A stretch of 64,000 bases of DNA from Mucidula mucida (Eukaryota; Basidiomycota; Agaricomycetes; Agaricales; Physalacriaceae): NCBI GenBank assembly GCA_015501055.1, contig JADNYV010000079.1, forward strand, positions 1 through 64,000, written 5' to 3'. The stretch's first letter is position 1. The number at the start of each line of letters is the position of its first letter. Shown here in pieces: positions 1 through 12,131 of this stretch. The notes below the pieces were generated by a model that did not search any database, was not told where the DNA came from, and saw only the letters and a program-made list of their open reading frames with translations. Position numbers and translations under genes: made by a program.

Positions 1-1697
1 TATTCGCGGCTCGTTTGGTCGACGCGATCAAGAACGCGAGTATACATTCCGAGGACTTCAAGAACTTTGATGAAGGGATGACATCTCTCTTCACAGGGGA
101 GACCCTTGATGGTTGGCTCCAGCAGGTCACAGAGTGGGAAACGGACTTCTCAAAACCGTGCCCATACGAGCCGACTGTGCGGAGTAAACTGACCTTGAAT
201 GAAGTGAAGCTTCAGTTGCAGAAGGAGGAGCAGCTTGAGCTGTCAAAAACTCCGGAGTCTGTGGTTCCGGAATCCAGTGCAAGTGCATTCATCAGCTTGG
301 CACTTCAGATCGAAGAGTTACAGTAAGTCAGCCGGTCATTGCATGGTCACAACATACTGATTGATACTGATTGATTTGGTTAGGCGTGCCCTAGCTTGGG
401 AAGTCCAGGCCCGGAGCTCGGGCGCCACCTATCAGGAGTTGAATATACAGAAGCAACAAACAGGTATGTGTTCTTCATCTTCTTGTATTGGGTTATATTT
501 TCTCAAACCACTAGTTATCACGCGACGCATTCGGAAGCTTCGCGGACTGCAGCACGTCTACATGCCACATCTTCGGGAATACCTCGCCACAGATCAACTC
601 AAACATCTGGACGCCCCTGCTGACGTGATTTTCCCTGAGAACGTGAAACTGTTCCTCCCATCACATCTCTCCCGGGAGAACCAAACATTACCCCGTGCTT
701 GCAAGGAAGGTCTGCCTGATGTTGAGACCCGACTGCGGGAGGCGGAGTGCTACAATGCGTTGGACGATTTGCGTCGTGCCCTTCGTACTCGGTCCGCCGG
801 GCTACTCTTTCAAGTGCGTAACGTCTCGGGACAAACATCGACGACGAGGGCAGAGGGACATCAACGCCGGTAAGTGCTTTCCTTATTCTATACTTGGAAA
901 CCTTCTGACATTCTCTTTAGGGTTCTGATTAATGTCAACCTCGCTAAACTACGCTACCGATGGTCCCGGAACGCGTTATTCTTGCTGAAAGGACACGGTG
1001 ACTGGGAGCGCCAACTCAAGATCCTGAGGACAAGCATGTGTCCGGAATCAACGAGCGTATGCTTTCAGCCCGCGAGGAGGCAGAAGCCGCCGATATTTGT
1101 GAGCGAGGACTCATTTACGTCGGCGCGACAGGTCCATCATCACGCGATGCACTCACTTCTCAGGGCGAAGGACGACGCGAGATTTCTTGGATTTGGTATA
1201 GCTTCCCAGCGGATGTTGATGCCAGGAGTCAGACTTCGGATGCGGCCTTCAACGAAAGTGCGTGTCCATGCCGTCTTCATTTATTATCCTAACATGTTTT
1301 TCATAGCTCTGAAAATTGAGTGGTGCAAGTCACGAGCCGAATGCTGCGCTGGCGGGAGGAGGTTGAACTCCTGCTCGAGGAGATGCACCGTGTCGTTGCC
1401 TTTGCCCAATGGAAGTCCGCTTGGTGGAGGCAACGAGTCGATTCCCTCCCTAATGCATCACCGCACCTTCAGGAAGGTGTTTCGGCGCGTGCTCTCGCAT
1501 GCTCGGACCGAGAACTCTCTCTCGCGGAACGGCTAGGCAGCGTGTGGGCGGGGTTGATGACACTCGGTCAGGAGATACTCGCGGATGTTCCTGCCGCACA
1601 TCTCACCGCAGTTGAGGTGGAAATTGATGCCACCGCGGAGCAGGGTTATGATGACAAGCGCGAGGACGACGACACTCTGCCCGACGATGAAATCTAA
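1..1697 (+). pseudogene. KDZ-type DNA transposase, 3' half (decayed)
   Basis: Joining the frames over several short introns gives the C-terminal half of a KDZ (Kyakuja/Dileera/Zisupton) transposase. Recognisable pieces in order are CPYEPTVRSKL near 165-200, VKLFLPSHLSREN near 645-690, GEGRREISWIW near 1165-1195 and VELLLEEMHRVVAF near 1362-1403, then an acidic tail that stops at 1695-1697. The N-terminal and catalytic part lies left of the window. The frame is broken near 1335-1345: EWCKSRA is read in one phase and MLRWREEV in the next, so a single-base indel is likely and the copy is probably dead. The same family is present complete at 40.1-46.2 kb. A 142-bp tandem array follows 150 bp downstream and may belong to the same element. 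Confidence 0.8.
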
Positions 1698-1852
1698 GTA
1701 GAGATAATTTTTTTGTACTACTTCTATCTATAAACATCATGTCTACCATAAGTACTTCTCTGTGTGAAATGGAGAGAAACACGGCACCTTCCGCCGCTGT
1801 GGCAGTGTCATGCCGCCTCATGCCGACCTGTACCGCATTGGAGAGCGATTAC

Positions 1853-2290
1853 GGCGGGCGGGATAGGCGGGATGGAAGCGAAAACATGGAAGAGACATCC
1901 CTGATGATGTCTGAGGTGACTGGAGTGCCATAGAGGCGCGCAGTCCGCCGCTATGGGCGCTGCATCCCGCTCATTTCGCATTGTAGCCTGTTTTGGCGGG
2001 CGGGATGGGCGGGATTGGAGCGAAAATGTATAAGAGACATCCCTGATGATGTCTGAGGTGACTGGAGTGCCATAGAGGCGCGCAGTCCGCCGCTATGGGC
2101 GCTGCATCCCGCTCATTTCGCATTGTAGCCTGTTTTGGCGGGCGGGATGGGCGGGATTGGAGCGAAAATGTATAAGAGACATCCCTGATGATGTCTGAGG
2201 TGACTGGAGCGCCATAGAGGCGCGCAGTCCGCCGCTATGGGCGCTGCATCCCGCTCATTTCGAATTGTAGCCTGTTTTGGAAGGGCGGGG
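1853..2290. repeat. 142-bp tandem repeat, three copies
   Basis: The unit starts GGCGGGCGGGAT at 1853, 1995 and 2137, an exact spacing of 142 bp. Each unit contains GAGACATCCCTGATGATG and then GCGCGCAGTCCGCCGCTATG. Copies two and three are almost identical; copy one differs at several positions near its start. The array has no convincing coding content. It follows a KDZ transposase fragment, so it could be the subterminal region of that element, but the element's end is not identified. Confidence 0.9.
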
Positions 2291-2974
2291 GCGGTAAAAA
2301 TAGCACTAAAATTCATTAAATAAATCTAAATAAATATCTAAGTCCCAATAAGCCATCCCGCCATGCTGAGGAAGTGCCAATTTGCACCCCGGGAATGTAA
2401 CGGGTATGTGGCGCAGTAAGCGTCACGGGACGGGTGCCGAATCCGGATATGGGCCCGCTCGTATTGAGAGCAACCGGCAATACAGCTGCAATCAATAGCC
2501 GGACCCCCCCCTGACCTACCCGGCAACTGCGCCACGCATCCACGCATCCCTACCCGGCTACTACCCCATCTCGGGGTTCCCCGAGCTCCTGCCACCATGC
2601 CATGGTGCCGAGAACCCGCCGAGTACACCCCAGCACCCGCCGCACCAGCCAGGATAAGCCCAGGTAGGCAACAGGAAACAACAGGTTATCATGCCCTGTA
2701 GGAACAGTAGGATAACATGTTATCCTTACTGCATAGGGTGATGGATTTACGAGATGTGATAACAATGAATAGAGCGAAGAGGTGATGAGCAAAAGAGATG
2801 GATATTCGAGGTGGATTCAGTTATGGCCGGGGCCCATAACCTATTAAGACTTATAGATGTCGGACGACGTGGGGGAACAGGACAATCATATTGGTGAAAT
2901 AATTGAGCTATTTAAATAAAAACCGACGTGTAACTGAGTGAGATGAGAACGGAAAGTAAGTAAGTATAATATGG
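2291..2974. other. Intergenic stretch with LTR-element leader relic
   Basis: No gene is seen. The block 2829-2842 (GGGGCCCATAACCT) matches the base-for-base block at 56033-56046, where it is the primer-binding region beside a real LTR. Here the following bases are TATTAAG instead of TGTT, so this looks like the mutated edge of a minus-strand LTR with its leader at 2700-2841. GC-rich sequence at 2360-2640 shows nothing recognisable. Confidence 0.4.
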
Positions 2975-4460
2975 CTAAACGGAGAGAACAGTAAGTAACA
3001 ATGGAGTCGGATGCTCGGATTGAGTTGTTCCGAGTCTGTAGAATTGTGGCGTCTGTTGGAGACGATGGTAGCGAGTCGGTGAAGATGGATGCGGGTTGGT
3101 GAATATAGGTGCGGGTCCGTCGTGACCGGCTTGTATTCCAACAACGTAGGGCCCTGAATAGGTCCATTCTCCTTTACCTCCTTTGATCTCGTCAAGTCTA
3201 GACTCCCCGAGCCATACATACATTCCTTCCTCATAGTCGAAGAAGTTGAATTGGAAGTGATGTCGCTTGGCTAGATTCTCGATTGCCAACCGTCTGGACT
3301 CTTTCAGCTTTGCATTGGCCTGCTCCATCTTTTCATTGCGCTCGGTGATCTGCGCTGCCCTGATTGCGATGAGCTCCTCGTGGGTATGTACCTGGTCCCA
3401 ATTCAGTGTCTGCCATGTGATTTCCTCTAGATTGAAAGAAAAGACGGGTTGCTGGCCGTACAGAAGATAGTAGGTAGAAAATCCTGTGGCCGGGATACTG
3501 TGACGCGCATAGCGAATAGCACCGCGTAGAGAAAGCGTGGCCACCATCCTTTCTGATCTCCTGTTAATTTGAACAATGCATTGACCAAGACTTGATGGTG
3601 CCGTTCTACTGGTGCGTTTCCTTCGGGATGATACGCCGTGGAAATAATCACCGTACAATTGTATAGTGTTTGCAAAAGATAAAGGACTTCGCCCTTGAAC
3701 TCCAATCCTCCATCAACGGTAATAACCGGTATGCAGCTAAACCTGCAAACTATATCCTCATAAATGAACTTGGCCACCGTAGCCGCGTTAGCTGCTTTGA
3801 CTGCATGCGCTTCCGGCCATAGTATTGTCCTCTCTATTGCTTGGAGAATATAACCAACACCTCTGACTCCTAATGGCATCTTGATAGTGTTGAGATCAAA
3901 ATGACGCAGCAGCGGGGCTTGCCACGACTCGTGATACGGGAGGACTGGGATCTTGGTGATGGACTTCTGGCATTTGATGCACGAACACACGAAATAGGAG
4001 ACATCGTTGTACATGTTTGGCCAATAGAAACAATTGCGGAGGGTAATGTATGTCACATCGCGTCCTCAATGGCCCGTGGTGATATGAGCTTGTGCCATCA
4101 GTTCGCGTCTCTTAGTGATGTCTTCCACGACCAAGCGCGGCAGGATTCCTCGTCCCTTCTTTGCTATAAGCCATAGCTTATTGTCTTGGAGAAGGTATCT
4201 TCGCGCTCGCTTTGCAAAGTTGAGTTTCTGGTGATCCTGCTTGAGCCGAAGCGGGAAGAGCTTGTCCGTAAAGAATGCTCGTAGCTCAATCCAATAAAGA
4301 CCGTCGTCCTTATCCTTCGTTCTAAACTTATGTCCTTTTGTAGAAGATAACAGTTCCGCAGACATGGCATAAACGGGGCTGGTAGCGTACATGTAGGTGT
4401 CCAGCGTGACCTGGTGACCAGCGTGCGTATATGCAATTGGTACTCGTAGGATTTTCTTGT
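2975..4460 (-). pseudogene. Retrotransposon integrase and C-terminal tail (decayed)
   Basis: The frame shows an HHCC zinc-binding module (AHITTGH, then CSCIKCQKS) and a DDE integrase core. The catalytic residues are the D in HFDLN, the D in TVDGGLEF, and the E in GNAPVERHH exactly 35 residues later, which is the D,D35E spacing of retroviral-type integrases. The tail after the core reads YYLLYGQQPVF, then a basic region and a GPYVVG segment, as in Ty3/gypsy integrases. A TGA interrupts the frame just after TTGH (about 4063-4065), and near 3490 the frame shifts between VLFAMRVTVSR and ATGFSTYYLLYG. It is a fossil of a mobile-element gene and has no expected host role. Confidence 0.8.
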
Positions 4461-4491
4461 GTCTGTGAAATTCCGGCAGATATTGAGAGTT

Positions 4492-5613
4492 CTAAGGCTG
4501 GACATTACCAAGTGAAGCAGTACATAGAAGAGAATAAGGGGCCGCATGCGCGTACACCATGTAGCCTTGTGGGTGCGTGTTGTCGAGCATGTCCTGTTCA
4601 TCCAGGGTCATCGTGTTTGAAATATGGTATGAAAATCCGGGGAATGATGTGGTCGTCTGAAATGGGTTGGAGTATTTGATTTGGAGCATCTGGAGGCAAA
4701 ACCTGTAGAAGGTCGTTGGTGTAACGTCCATGGATATGCACTCTGCTCTGCCGTACGCGATCTCGTATGCGTCAAGAAACTCTTCTACATCATCTGCAGC
4801 ATTTGGGTAATCAGATGGTATCTGGGGGGAACGAGAGAGAGCATTATGGGAAGGGGTGATGGTAACAATGGGCGCATCTGTGCCGTTCCCGTAGTCGTCA
4901 AATCTGACTCTTTGAGCCGCGGATGGCTCTGGCTTGGTGAGCAATGTCCTGTTCAAGATGCTATCTGTCTTGAACCTCGTCTCGAGCAGGTCATAAGCTA
5001 CCGTGATTGTGACAGAATCTTTCCTAGTCCGGTTGGCTTCGGGGATCCCGTTGTTGAACCACTCAATCATTGAGGAGGGAATCCTGTCGACAAAATACGC
5101 CCAGATCTCCTGCTCTGTGAGAAGAGTGTTCTTCTTCAAAGGCGCGGCTAGCTCAATGAAGCTGCCGTAGTAGGTGGACAGGTCCTTCTGGGACGTGAAT
5201 GCTGGCTTCTCTGCTGATGCAAGTACAAAATCTCTGAGATCTTCGACTGTCGTGGGGATGGGTTTATCATTGAGGCTGTAGAGGCACTCTAAGATGGTCT
5301 TTGCCGCGGCCCACATACGGTTGGGCTCATCTTCGTTGAACTCGGGGAGGAATCAAATGCGGCTCTTAACCTCGTCGGAGCAGTACATCAGGATCCAATC
5401 GACAAGATCATCCTTGTTATTGATTCCAGCACGCTTCCCGTGATGTACAATAGTCTTCAGGAAATCCTTAAGGTGGTGGCCGTTGTATCGCGGCGCGCCA
5501 ACATCACCGGCTATGGACATAGGAATGATGATCTGGGTAAAGGCGGCTGCATGGCCACCTTGTGTAGCAGTGGTTCCAGGAGTAGGCTGCTGGGTTGTAG
5601 TGCCCGGAGCCAT
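4492..5613 (-). pseudogene. Retrotransposon gag-like region (decayed)
   Basis: The frame opens at the ATG at 5613 and runs to about 4492, with an in-frame TGA at 5353-5355 that splits it. The N-terminal part contains a segment PRYNGHHLKDFLKTI, typical of the start of the capsid-like domain in fungal gypsy gag proteins. The middle part (WAYFVDRIPSSMIEWF) fits the helical capsid region. No CCHC zinc knuckle was seen. It lies directly upstream of the integrase relic in the same phase, which supports one damaged gag-pol. Confidence 0.65.
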
Positions 5614-5640
5614 CTAGCTTATTGATGAATCAAAGGGATG

Positions 5641-6528
5641 CAAAAAGGGGTATGGACAACGTCCAGTGGGTATTGGTACTCAGCAAGTGCTTCTGGTCCA
5701 ACTTGTCCCTCGCGGTGGGCTCCACTGTCTGAGGGGATGTTGATCCACTTGTGAGATGATGTGATGAGGGTGTCGGATAGGTACGGAGACCGTACGGGAA
5801 ACAGTTGTCAAGTCGGGTTGTGGAGATTATAGGAGTACACGTAGCGTAGAGTTTGGAGAGTACGAGGTATCGAATCGAGAGTACTGTTGGACCTTTTAAC
5901 AACAATAGCTCACAGTCAAATCCTTCTTGATCTGGGGAACAAAGGTAAGGTATATTTTCCTAGCTAGAGCTTAAGTACTCGACTATAGCTGTCGAGACGA
6001 AACACAAGTGTAGACAGATAGGAAGGTAATGTAAGTAATGATACTGTAGATGGTTATAGTAAGGAGGCTACATAGGTCATATGGACCTGTAAAGTGTCTG
6101 TTGAGGCATAAAGGGGAGGGAGATATAGAAATGAATGTAAAAGATAGGGAAACACAAAGAAGCGTACATGCCCAAGTCCGGATCGAATCTACCAGTGCGT
6201 CGATCCGTACTTCCACACCGTAACAAGCACTGCGTTTTATTGTACAGCAAGAGATTTCAAAACGCGTTGAAGCCCTGAGATCTCCGTGGAAGTCTGCCAG
6301 CTCGGCCCGTAGCGGCCATCATGCATTTTCAAGCTCCGAGGAAAGGCTACGACTATTCATATGTAAGGCCTGTTATTCCAACTCATTGTACTGACCACCA
6401 CCATAACGTATTGAGGTATCCTTGTGTGTATCTGATATCCTACCCCACCGGGCGTAACAACTCTTGATAGCCGATTACTTGTTGTTCCCATGATGTAGAC
6501 TGCCCACGTAAACGGCGCCTTCTTCCCC
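5641..6528. other. Probable gypsy 5' leader/LTR remains and AACS upstream region
   Basis: No gene is recognised. 5641-5930 is probably the leader and LTR side of the minus-strand gypsy remnant. 5940-6240 is AT-rich with no clear signal. The 290 bp before 6529 is the upstream region of the acetoacetyl-CoA synthetase gene; no TATA box stands out. Confidence 0.4.
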
Positions 6529-9181
6529 ATGACCATCATGACCAACTACTTCGACCAATCTCGGCTCCTACGGAAAGCAACGCCTTCCAATGCTACTGCT
6601 GTTGATGCTTTCCGGCGCTACATTAATCGTAAACACGACCGACACCTTGGTACGTCTTTCTATCCATCTGTCCCCTGACAGTGTGGGGTAATATGGGGTA
6701 CTAGAGAACTACCACGACCTGCACGCCTACTCCGTCTCGGACTATGCCTTCTGGATCGACCTATGGGAGTTTCTCCAAGTTATATCTTCGGTTCCGCCCA
6801 ATCCCAGACAGGTAACACTCTTACTAGTACTTACCTTCGTTCCTTCTGACGCGAGTGGCAAAGGTGATAGCGGAGGGACATATCTCGGAAGTCCCCATTT
6901 GGTTTCCCGGAGCGCGATTGAACTACGCAGAGAACCTTCTCGCGAGGAGAGACGACGGGATCGCTGTGACGACCACGGGCGAGTCCGGTGTCGTGGTGGA
7001 TTATAGCTTTAGAACGCTGCGGGAGATGGTCAGGGAGATGGCCGCTGCACTGCGTGTAAATGGCCTTCGTGTTGGGGATCGAGTTGCTGGTAAATTTAGG
7101 TTTTCCGTCTGGAGTTTTACTCAACTTTCATAAAGCAATTGTCAGAAACTCAATAACGGCCATCGTCATCGCGCTCGCTACCGCGAGTCTGGGTGGGATA
7201 TTCTCGTCTACGGCTACAGATATGGGAACTCAGGTCATTGCATCCACCCTATGTTCTTCCACGGAGGCTCATGTGAGATCAGGGAATTCTCGACCGATAC
7301 GAACAAATATCTCCCAAATTCGTGTTTGCAGAAACCGAAGTGCTTTATGCGGGCAAGGTCATAGACCTCGTTCCCAAGGTCCTTGACGTGTTTGCGAAGC
7401 TCAAGCGCCACGGAATGGAACATGGGATCGTTCTTCCCAGCGCCATCTCGGGGAAAGACCCCACTGAGGTGACTGGAGGGTAAAATAAACATTGTCTTGT
7501 GAGTTTGTTACATACTGATGTGTTCGTGTAGAGTATCGCTATCGAGCTTCCTAGCGTCTGGAGACGGCCGGGAATTAGCGTTCGAGCAGCTGCCTTTCAG
7601 CCAGCCGCTGTTCATTCTATACAGCTCTGGGACTTCCGGTCCGCCGAAGTGTATTGTTCACTGTGCTGGGGTGCGCATCTCATTACTCTTTGCCACACAT
7701 GCCGGAATCTGAGGGCACCCTCAGGGTGCGTTGTTGACGTGTAAGAAGGACGTTCAGTTAGGCTTCGACCTCCGACAGGGCGATACCTTACTTCAATATA
7801 CTTCCGTACGTATTCTGTCCCCGCGCTTCATGGTACCTTACCCCACATTGCAGACGGGGTGGATAATGTGGGTGCTCCACCTCACGACACTATCCATAGG
7901 CGCTAGAGTCATATGCTACGACGGCTCTCCACTGCATCCGACCCCGCAAAGCTTCCTCAAGCTGATTAGCGACCAGAATGTGACGCTCCTGGGAACGAGT
8001 CCGCGGTGGATGACAGAGTTGCAGGGGAGGGGCGTACATCCGTGTATGTTTATATTTATCCTTACGCCACAATCCTGACGCGTTGCGGACGTAGTGAAAG
8101 TAGGGAAATTCGAGGCTCTACGCGCAATCTTGTGCACCGGCTCGGTCCTGACACCACCCATGTTCACATGGGCGCACAACGCGTTCGGCGGCGAAAGGGT
8201 ACACCTGTTGTCCACATCCGGCGGCACGGATATATGCGGCTCTTGTGCGTTCCTTTCTTCCCCGCACGCAAATTAATTAATGCCTACGTGCTATAGTTGT
8301 CACAGGCTCCCCAAGCCTTCCTTCGTACGCCGGAGGTACGTTCCTCCTCCTTGACCAGTGATTTGAATAAACTCCCGGCCCGATTACTTAGAAATTCAAG
8401 CCAAAGGACTCGGCATGAAGATCGAGATATTCTCTCCCTCAGGCGAGAACATCGAGGAGACGGGCGAGCCGGGGGAGCTCGTGTGCACGCGGCCGCATCC
8501 GACGGTGCCGTTGTGCTTTTGGGGCGATACACCCGATGGTAAGAAGCTCAGAGAGACGTATTATAGCACGTTCCCTGAGGTGTGGAGGCAGGGTGATTTC
8601 ATGGTAAAGAATCCCAAAACGAGGGGGCTTATGATTCTTGGGAGGAGGTAATAATGAGTGCTTTCATTTCGCGTATTGTGTTGAGTACTAACGATTGGTG
8701 TAGTGATGGCGTGTTGAATCCCTCCGGGGTAAGGTTCGGATCAGCGGAGATCTACACCGCGTTGGAGGCGTTTACGGGTGTGGTGGAGGATTCGTTGTGT
8801 GTTGGACAGCGCAGGAAGGAGGATAACGATGAGAGGGTGTTGTTGTTCGTCAAGATGCGGCCGGGGAATGCGTTCACAAAGGAACTTGTCAAGGATATCA
8901 AGCAGACTATTCGGCAGAAGATGAGTCCGAGGCATGTCCCGAGCTTTGTTTTTGAGGTGGAGGATATACCGGTGAGTGCTAGTTCTATCCCACCTTTCGT
9001 TCTTGACAATGTTTAGTACACCGTGAACGGGAAGAAGATTGAGATTGCGGTGAAGCAGATAGTCTCGGGGTCTTCGTTGAAGCCCAGTGGTACGGTCGCC
9101 AACCCAGAGTCGTTGAAGTTGTACTACAAGTATGCCAACCTCGAGGAAGTGGTGAAGAGCGAGAGAACAGCAAAATTGTAA
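6529..9181 (+). CDS. Acetoacetyl-CoA synthetase
   Basis: ANL-superfamily enzyme that activates acetoacetate with ATP and CoA in the cytosol, feeding ketone-body carbon into sterol and lipid synthesis. About twelve short introns must be removed. Conserved blocks appear in order: [13 protein letters not shown] near 6577, [11 protein letters not shown] near 6704, [14 protein letters not shown] near 6900, the P-loop [16 protein letters not shown] near 7616-7665, TGWIMWVLH near 7856, [11 protein letters not shown] near 8215, the hinge/core block [19 protein letters not shown] near 8646-8753 and the catalytic-lysine block [15 protein letters not shown] near 9018. Splices such as GAG|AAATTCAAG at 8336/8392 restore [11 protein letters not shown] exactly. 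The start is either ATG 6529 or the in-frame ATG 6538. Stop TAA at 9179-9181. All key blocks are present and no frameshift was found, so the gene is likely functional. Confidence 0.9.
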
Positions 9182-10367
9182 CAGAGGTTGGCTGTCATTA
9201 CATTGTACACAGATGCCAGCTGCTAGATGAAGGTTCAGGCTCGACAGCCTTGGCCCTTTGGCGCTTGATCTGAAAAGAATCATGTCAGTATGCGCACAAG
9301 TCCAATTCTTCTTCTTGAATTTATATTTGAAAAAAAGCGTCCTGGACATTATAGTAAAGAAATTGAATTTGGAATACCGGAAGATTGTTCATCATGCCAG
9401 AACGCTTGTGCGACCAGGAGCTCAATGGCGCGCGCGTGCAATGAACGGACACCTAGAGTGATTCCAACTCGGCGGGCGGTCCTTCGTTCTAGTAAGAACA
9501 CGATAATAACAATCAGCTGTCGGTAATCCCTTTCCTCACCTTCGGAAGACGCAACACGCTTGTGTAAGATACGGCTCGACGACACTATGCCAGCGCCGGA
9601 GGATTGCCTTGTCGAGATTCACGAATCCTTGCTGGGCGCGCTGTTCAGCTTCACAAAGCTCATACATCCTCAATGAGTATTGCAGAGGAATATGTTCATC
9701 GGAAGGGACTATAGTTCTCAGAAGAGGAATGTGATTTCTTGGAAGGGGATAAGATTATTCCTCGGGAATACATACATTGGTACAAGATATAAAGCTGATC
9801 GAGTCTGCCTAGGGGAGACTAGATATAAGGTCTGAAATGCTATATATTCTTTTGACACTTTTTGTGATGACACACCCCCGACTTCAATCTTGATATGGAC
9901 AACCCCGACGCTGCGAAGACCACCCGCTCCTCGATCTCTGCAGCTCGAGGCAACTCCAGTTGCCTCCCTGAGTCGTCTCTGCCGAGAAGAAGCTGACCAC
10001 TCGCGAGTTGGTGTCTGGCGTCCCAACTTCCCTAGTATCTAGATGGACAACCGACTGAAACTACTGAAATGTCAGTCCAGATGCACCTTACGTCCAGTCA
10101 GCGTGTTCCAACGTATAGCGAGTTCCTGAAGTGCAACGTTGAACATTCAACATGATTCCTAGCGCAATCACTCAAGGTTCAAGAGGTACAATAAAGTAAG
10201 ATATACCCAATTATCCCAAAGATGTTCAAAGATACAACAAACGAGTCTACATATAGTAAATGTACATGTACAGTGGTAACATTGCAAGAGGAGTGAAATA
10301 ATTTATGGTTAGCGTTCATATACAGCAGGTAAGATCATCACAAAGCAAAGCGCGGCGTTAGTCGAAA
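9182..10367. other. Intergenic, nothing recognised
   Basis: About 1.2 kb between two converging genes. Only short frames occur on both strands, with no family motif and no clear splice-consistent exon chain. It holds the 3' untranslated regions of acetoacetyl-CoA synthetase and the PLP enzyme. Confidence 0.5.
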
Positions 10368-12131
10368 TCATGGTGAGGACTTTTTCTCCGCTTCGACAGC
10401 GTCTTTTAGGAGTGTCTGCTTGACCTCGATACAGAGGGCAGTCAAGGCAGAGCCGAGTTTTTCAAAGTCGGAAAGCTGTTCGCACGAAATGAGTACGTTA
10501 AACCGAGATAGAGAAATATATAAAGTACTCACGTCGTTGAACACCTGCGAACTACACCGCACCCACCACGCATTGTTGTGGTAGAATGTAACCGCAAACA
10601 CGTTATACTCCCTCAGCAAGCTGATCTCCAAGAAATCGTTCACCTCCGTCTTCTTCTCATTCGGCACATTCGTCGGCAGCGGCAGTTTGACATTGCTCTG
10701 CGGACACGAACCATTATTAGCCCTCGCATATACACACAAAGCCATGCGAAACCGCACCATATTCAGCGTCAATTCCGAATCCGGTGTCTCGTCCATCACC
10801 CGCGTCTGCAGAATCTCTGCAAGGCGCTTGCTCCCCTGGATAGACAGATTTCGACAGTACGCATTGATCTTCTCCTCGCCCCCAAGCCAGGCGCGGAACT
10901 CGAGCGACGTGGGGATGCACAGATAGGACGAAAAGTCGATGGCACCGGGCCCTGCGACATCGGATCAGACTCAGAGTAATCACTAGTTATGGAAGACCTA
11001 CACTCGTGCTGCATCACAAAGTTGGGGGCCTCGGGGCCGCCGAGTCCGTCCCGCGGAGAGACGTAGTGCGTAGACGTGGGTATTGAAGTCTTGATCAGGT
11101 GCTGATTCCTACAGGATGTCAGAACTCTTTCTCCGTGGAATCTTGGAAACAATGTACCGGAAGGGGACATATAGAACAGCAGACCCGCGGCGCGAGTAGA
11201 GCCACTTGTGGCAGTTCTGCGAATGAATGAGTTATCTCCTCGCGGAAGAAGAGAGGGGAAAAAGCTTACGGATATCCAAAAATCGGGCCTGACTTCTGAG
11301 AGATTGATACCAGTTTCCTGTCCGAGGGCGTGGGCACCGTCTATGAGCGACATAACGCCCTCTTCGCGGCAAATCGCGACCATCTCCTTCCACGGCATAT
11401 AGGAAGCCGGGTTAGCCACAATGGCGTCGATGACGGCTACTATCTTTGCCTTGGTGGCGTATGGCTGTTCCTTGACGGAGCTCATATTGTTCTTGAGTGC
11501 CTTGATGTGTGCGCGGAATGCTTCTAGTATTGCGGCATGTGTAGTCGGGAAGGTCAGTTTGAAGGTGGAAAGCATGGGGTATGGACGAATGTCGGAAACG
11601 TAGTGTAGTACTCGGCTAGTCGAACGCCAGGTAGTGGTTGCTACGGGTTGTTTAATGAGTATGCCGCATAGGTAGACAATGTAAACGGGTACGCACTCTG
11701 GATGATTATATCGTTTGCATTCCATTCCAGGTTGCGCATGATCGTGTTGATCGCGGCCGTGGCATTGGAGACAAACACGCATTCGTCCGTGTGAGCACCC
11801 ACAAGCTGCGCAATACGTTCGCGGGAATCAACAAGCAGCGGCTTGAAGCTGAAGCGATGATAGCGGTCCGGGTTCGCCTCCACCTTGTTCGTCAGCTCAT
11901 TGCAGAAGCGCTGCACTGGCCGCGGGACTGCGCCAAACGAGCCTGGGGATCCCCAGCAGGTGAGCACCACCGTTGCCCAACTCCAGATTTCTGTTTCTCA
12001 CCGTTGTTCAGGTTGACATAACCAGGCTCCAGGGAAAAGTACTTGAGCATGGCATGGCCAAAGTCGGGTGCTGGGTGGGTGCTGTCGTAGAACCCAGCGC
12101 GGTAGTCCATCGACCAGGATTTGTGCACCAT
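10368..12131 (-). CDS. Class V aminotransferase-fold PLP enzyme (isopenicillin N epimerase / C-S lyase-like)
   Basis: Pyridoxal-phosphate enzyme of aminotransferase class V. Exon 1 starts at ATG 12131 and ends in YVNLNNG; splicing gives LNNGSFGAVPRPVQRFCNEL, the N-terminal signature of isopenicillin N epimerase-like proteins. Further on come FVSNATAAINTI, the PLP-aspartate block MSLIDGAHALGQ and, after an intron ending at about 11214, NCHKWLYSRRGSAVLY, whose Lys codon (11205-11207) should form the Schiff base. The C-terminal domain runs through FLEISLLREYN and NAWWVRCSSQVFND to the stop at 10368-10370. Members act as epimerases, cysteine desulfurases or hercynylcysteine-type C-S lyases (Egt2); the substrate cannot be told from sequence alone. 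No cephalosporin or ergothioneine neighbour gene is present. Structure looks intact. Confidence 0.85.

Larger units (their letters stand above)
2975..5640 (-). mobile_element. Ty3/gypsy LTR retrotransposon remnant, lacking RT/RNase H
   Basis: Read on the minus strand the block gives a gag-like region (5613 to about 4492), then directly an integrase region (about 4392 to 2975). No protease, reverse transcriptase or RNase H motif (for example YXDD) is found between them, so about 1.5-2 kb of pol appears deleted around 4400-4490. In-frame stops at 5353-5355, near 4490 and near 4063-4065, plus a frameshift near 3490, show it is not active. Matching LTRs could not be drawn with confidence; sequence on both sides (2975-3130 and 5640-6240) has similar composition but no long identity. 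Confidence 0.75.
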
